Part shown: positions 5,008-5,124 of the stretch, in pieces
Numbering within the stretch: the stretch's first letter is position 1
Layout: each line of letters begins with the position of its first letter
Assembly (NCBI GenBank): GCA_021155845.1
Contig: JAJNBK010000049.1
Location: 1-5,124, forward strand
Direction of reading: 5' to 3'
Source: Nitrososphaeraceae archaeon
GTDB lineage: Archaea > Thermoproteota > Nitrososphaeria > Nitrososphaerales > Nitrososphaeraceae
Length of the DNA: 5,124 nt
Position numbers and translations under genes: made by a program
The notes under the pieces: generated by a model
What the model was told of the DNA's origin: nothing
What the model saw: the letters and a program-made list of their open reading frames with translations, nothing else
Database searches by the model: none

Positions 5008-5124
5008 ATGGGTGAACTAACAACGTTGGCGTTAAATGCTCCAAACAAAGCATCATTACGTACTACTATTCCTATGTTTATTATAAAACAGTGGGGATTA
5101 AAAGCAGGTGATAAATTAGATTGG
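5008..5124 (+). CDS. SpoVT/AbrB-like DNA-binding protein, N-terminal part (cut by window end)
   Basis: The 39 visible codons from ATG 5008 contain ASLRTTIPMFIIKQWGLKAG (15-34) followed by DKLDW (35-39). This is the first half of the swapped-hairpin AbrB/MazE/SpoVT fold: a basic, Thr-rich strand (LRTTIP), a short helix (IIKQWGL) and the GDKL turn. Such proteins are dimeric transition-state-type regulators or antitoxins. Here a transcriptional regulator is more likely, because no toxin gene is seen on the visible side and the gene lies next to a repeat-rich divergent promoter. The first 13 residues (MGELTTLALNAPN) are an extension before the fold, as often found in archaeal members. The gene continues past the window, so length, extra domains and partner genes are unknown. 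Confidence 0.82.
   Translation, partial: MGELTTLALNAPNKASLRTTIPMFIIKQWGLKAGDKLDW

Overview
The window looks like chromosomal DNA of an ammonia-oxidising archaeon of the Nitrososphaeria (Thaumarchaeota), probably Nitrososphaera/Nitrosocosmicus-like. This is inferred from remembered family resemblance, not a search. The clues are a short archaeal FUN14-type membrane protein, a SpoVT/AbrB N-terminus with the LRTTIP...GLKAGDKLDW pattern, a small secreted protein with a CSGFARCINSGT-like motif, a decayed stand-alone receiver domain, TATA-type promoter elements without Shine-Dalgarno sites, and mostly AT-rich DNA.

Layout, left to right. Positions 1-141 (minus) hold the 5'-less fragment of a membrane protein that runs off the left edge. 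Positions 145-598 hold no gene I can support, only a GC-richer patch with hairpins. 599-1534 (plus) is a radical SAM protein with a TTG start and clearly higher GC (about 45% in sampled lines) than the right half (about 30%). 1623-1916 (minus) is a small protein with one membrane helix and a coiled coil that appears to lack its C-terminal part. It starts 3 bp from the end of a 716-bp IS6-type insertion sequence (1920-2635), whose transposase is broken by a frameshift and a stop.

2721-3755 (plus) is an intact EamA/DMT-type ten-helix transporter with an unusual Lys/Gln-rich loop. Next come a decayed response-regulator receiver gene (from 3846) and a frameshifted small secreted protein (4228-4460). 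The right end is a tidy divergent pair: FUN14 (4482-4838, minus) and an AbrB-like regulator (from 5008, plus, cut by the window end). Five copies of a GGTAT/ATACC element lie in and beside the A/T-rich promoter stretches between them.

Functionally this is not one pathway. It looks like an accessory stretch in which intact genes (radical SAM, EamA, FUN14, AbrB) alternate with gene remnants and a dead IS. The most testable new idea is that the AbrB-like protein controls both itself and FUN14 through the repeated GGTAT elements. The radical SAM gene, with its different base composition and no recognisable partner gene, is the best candidate for transferred DNA.
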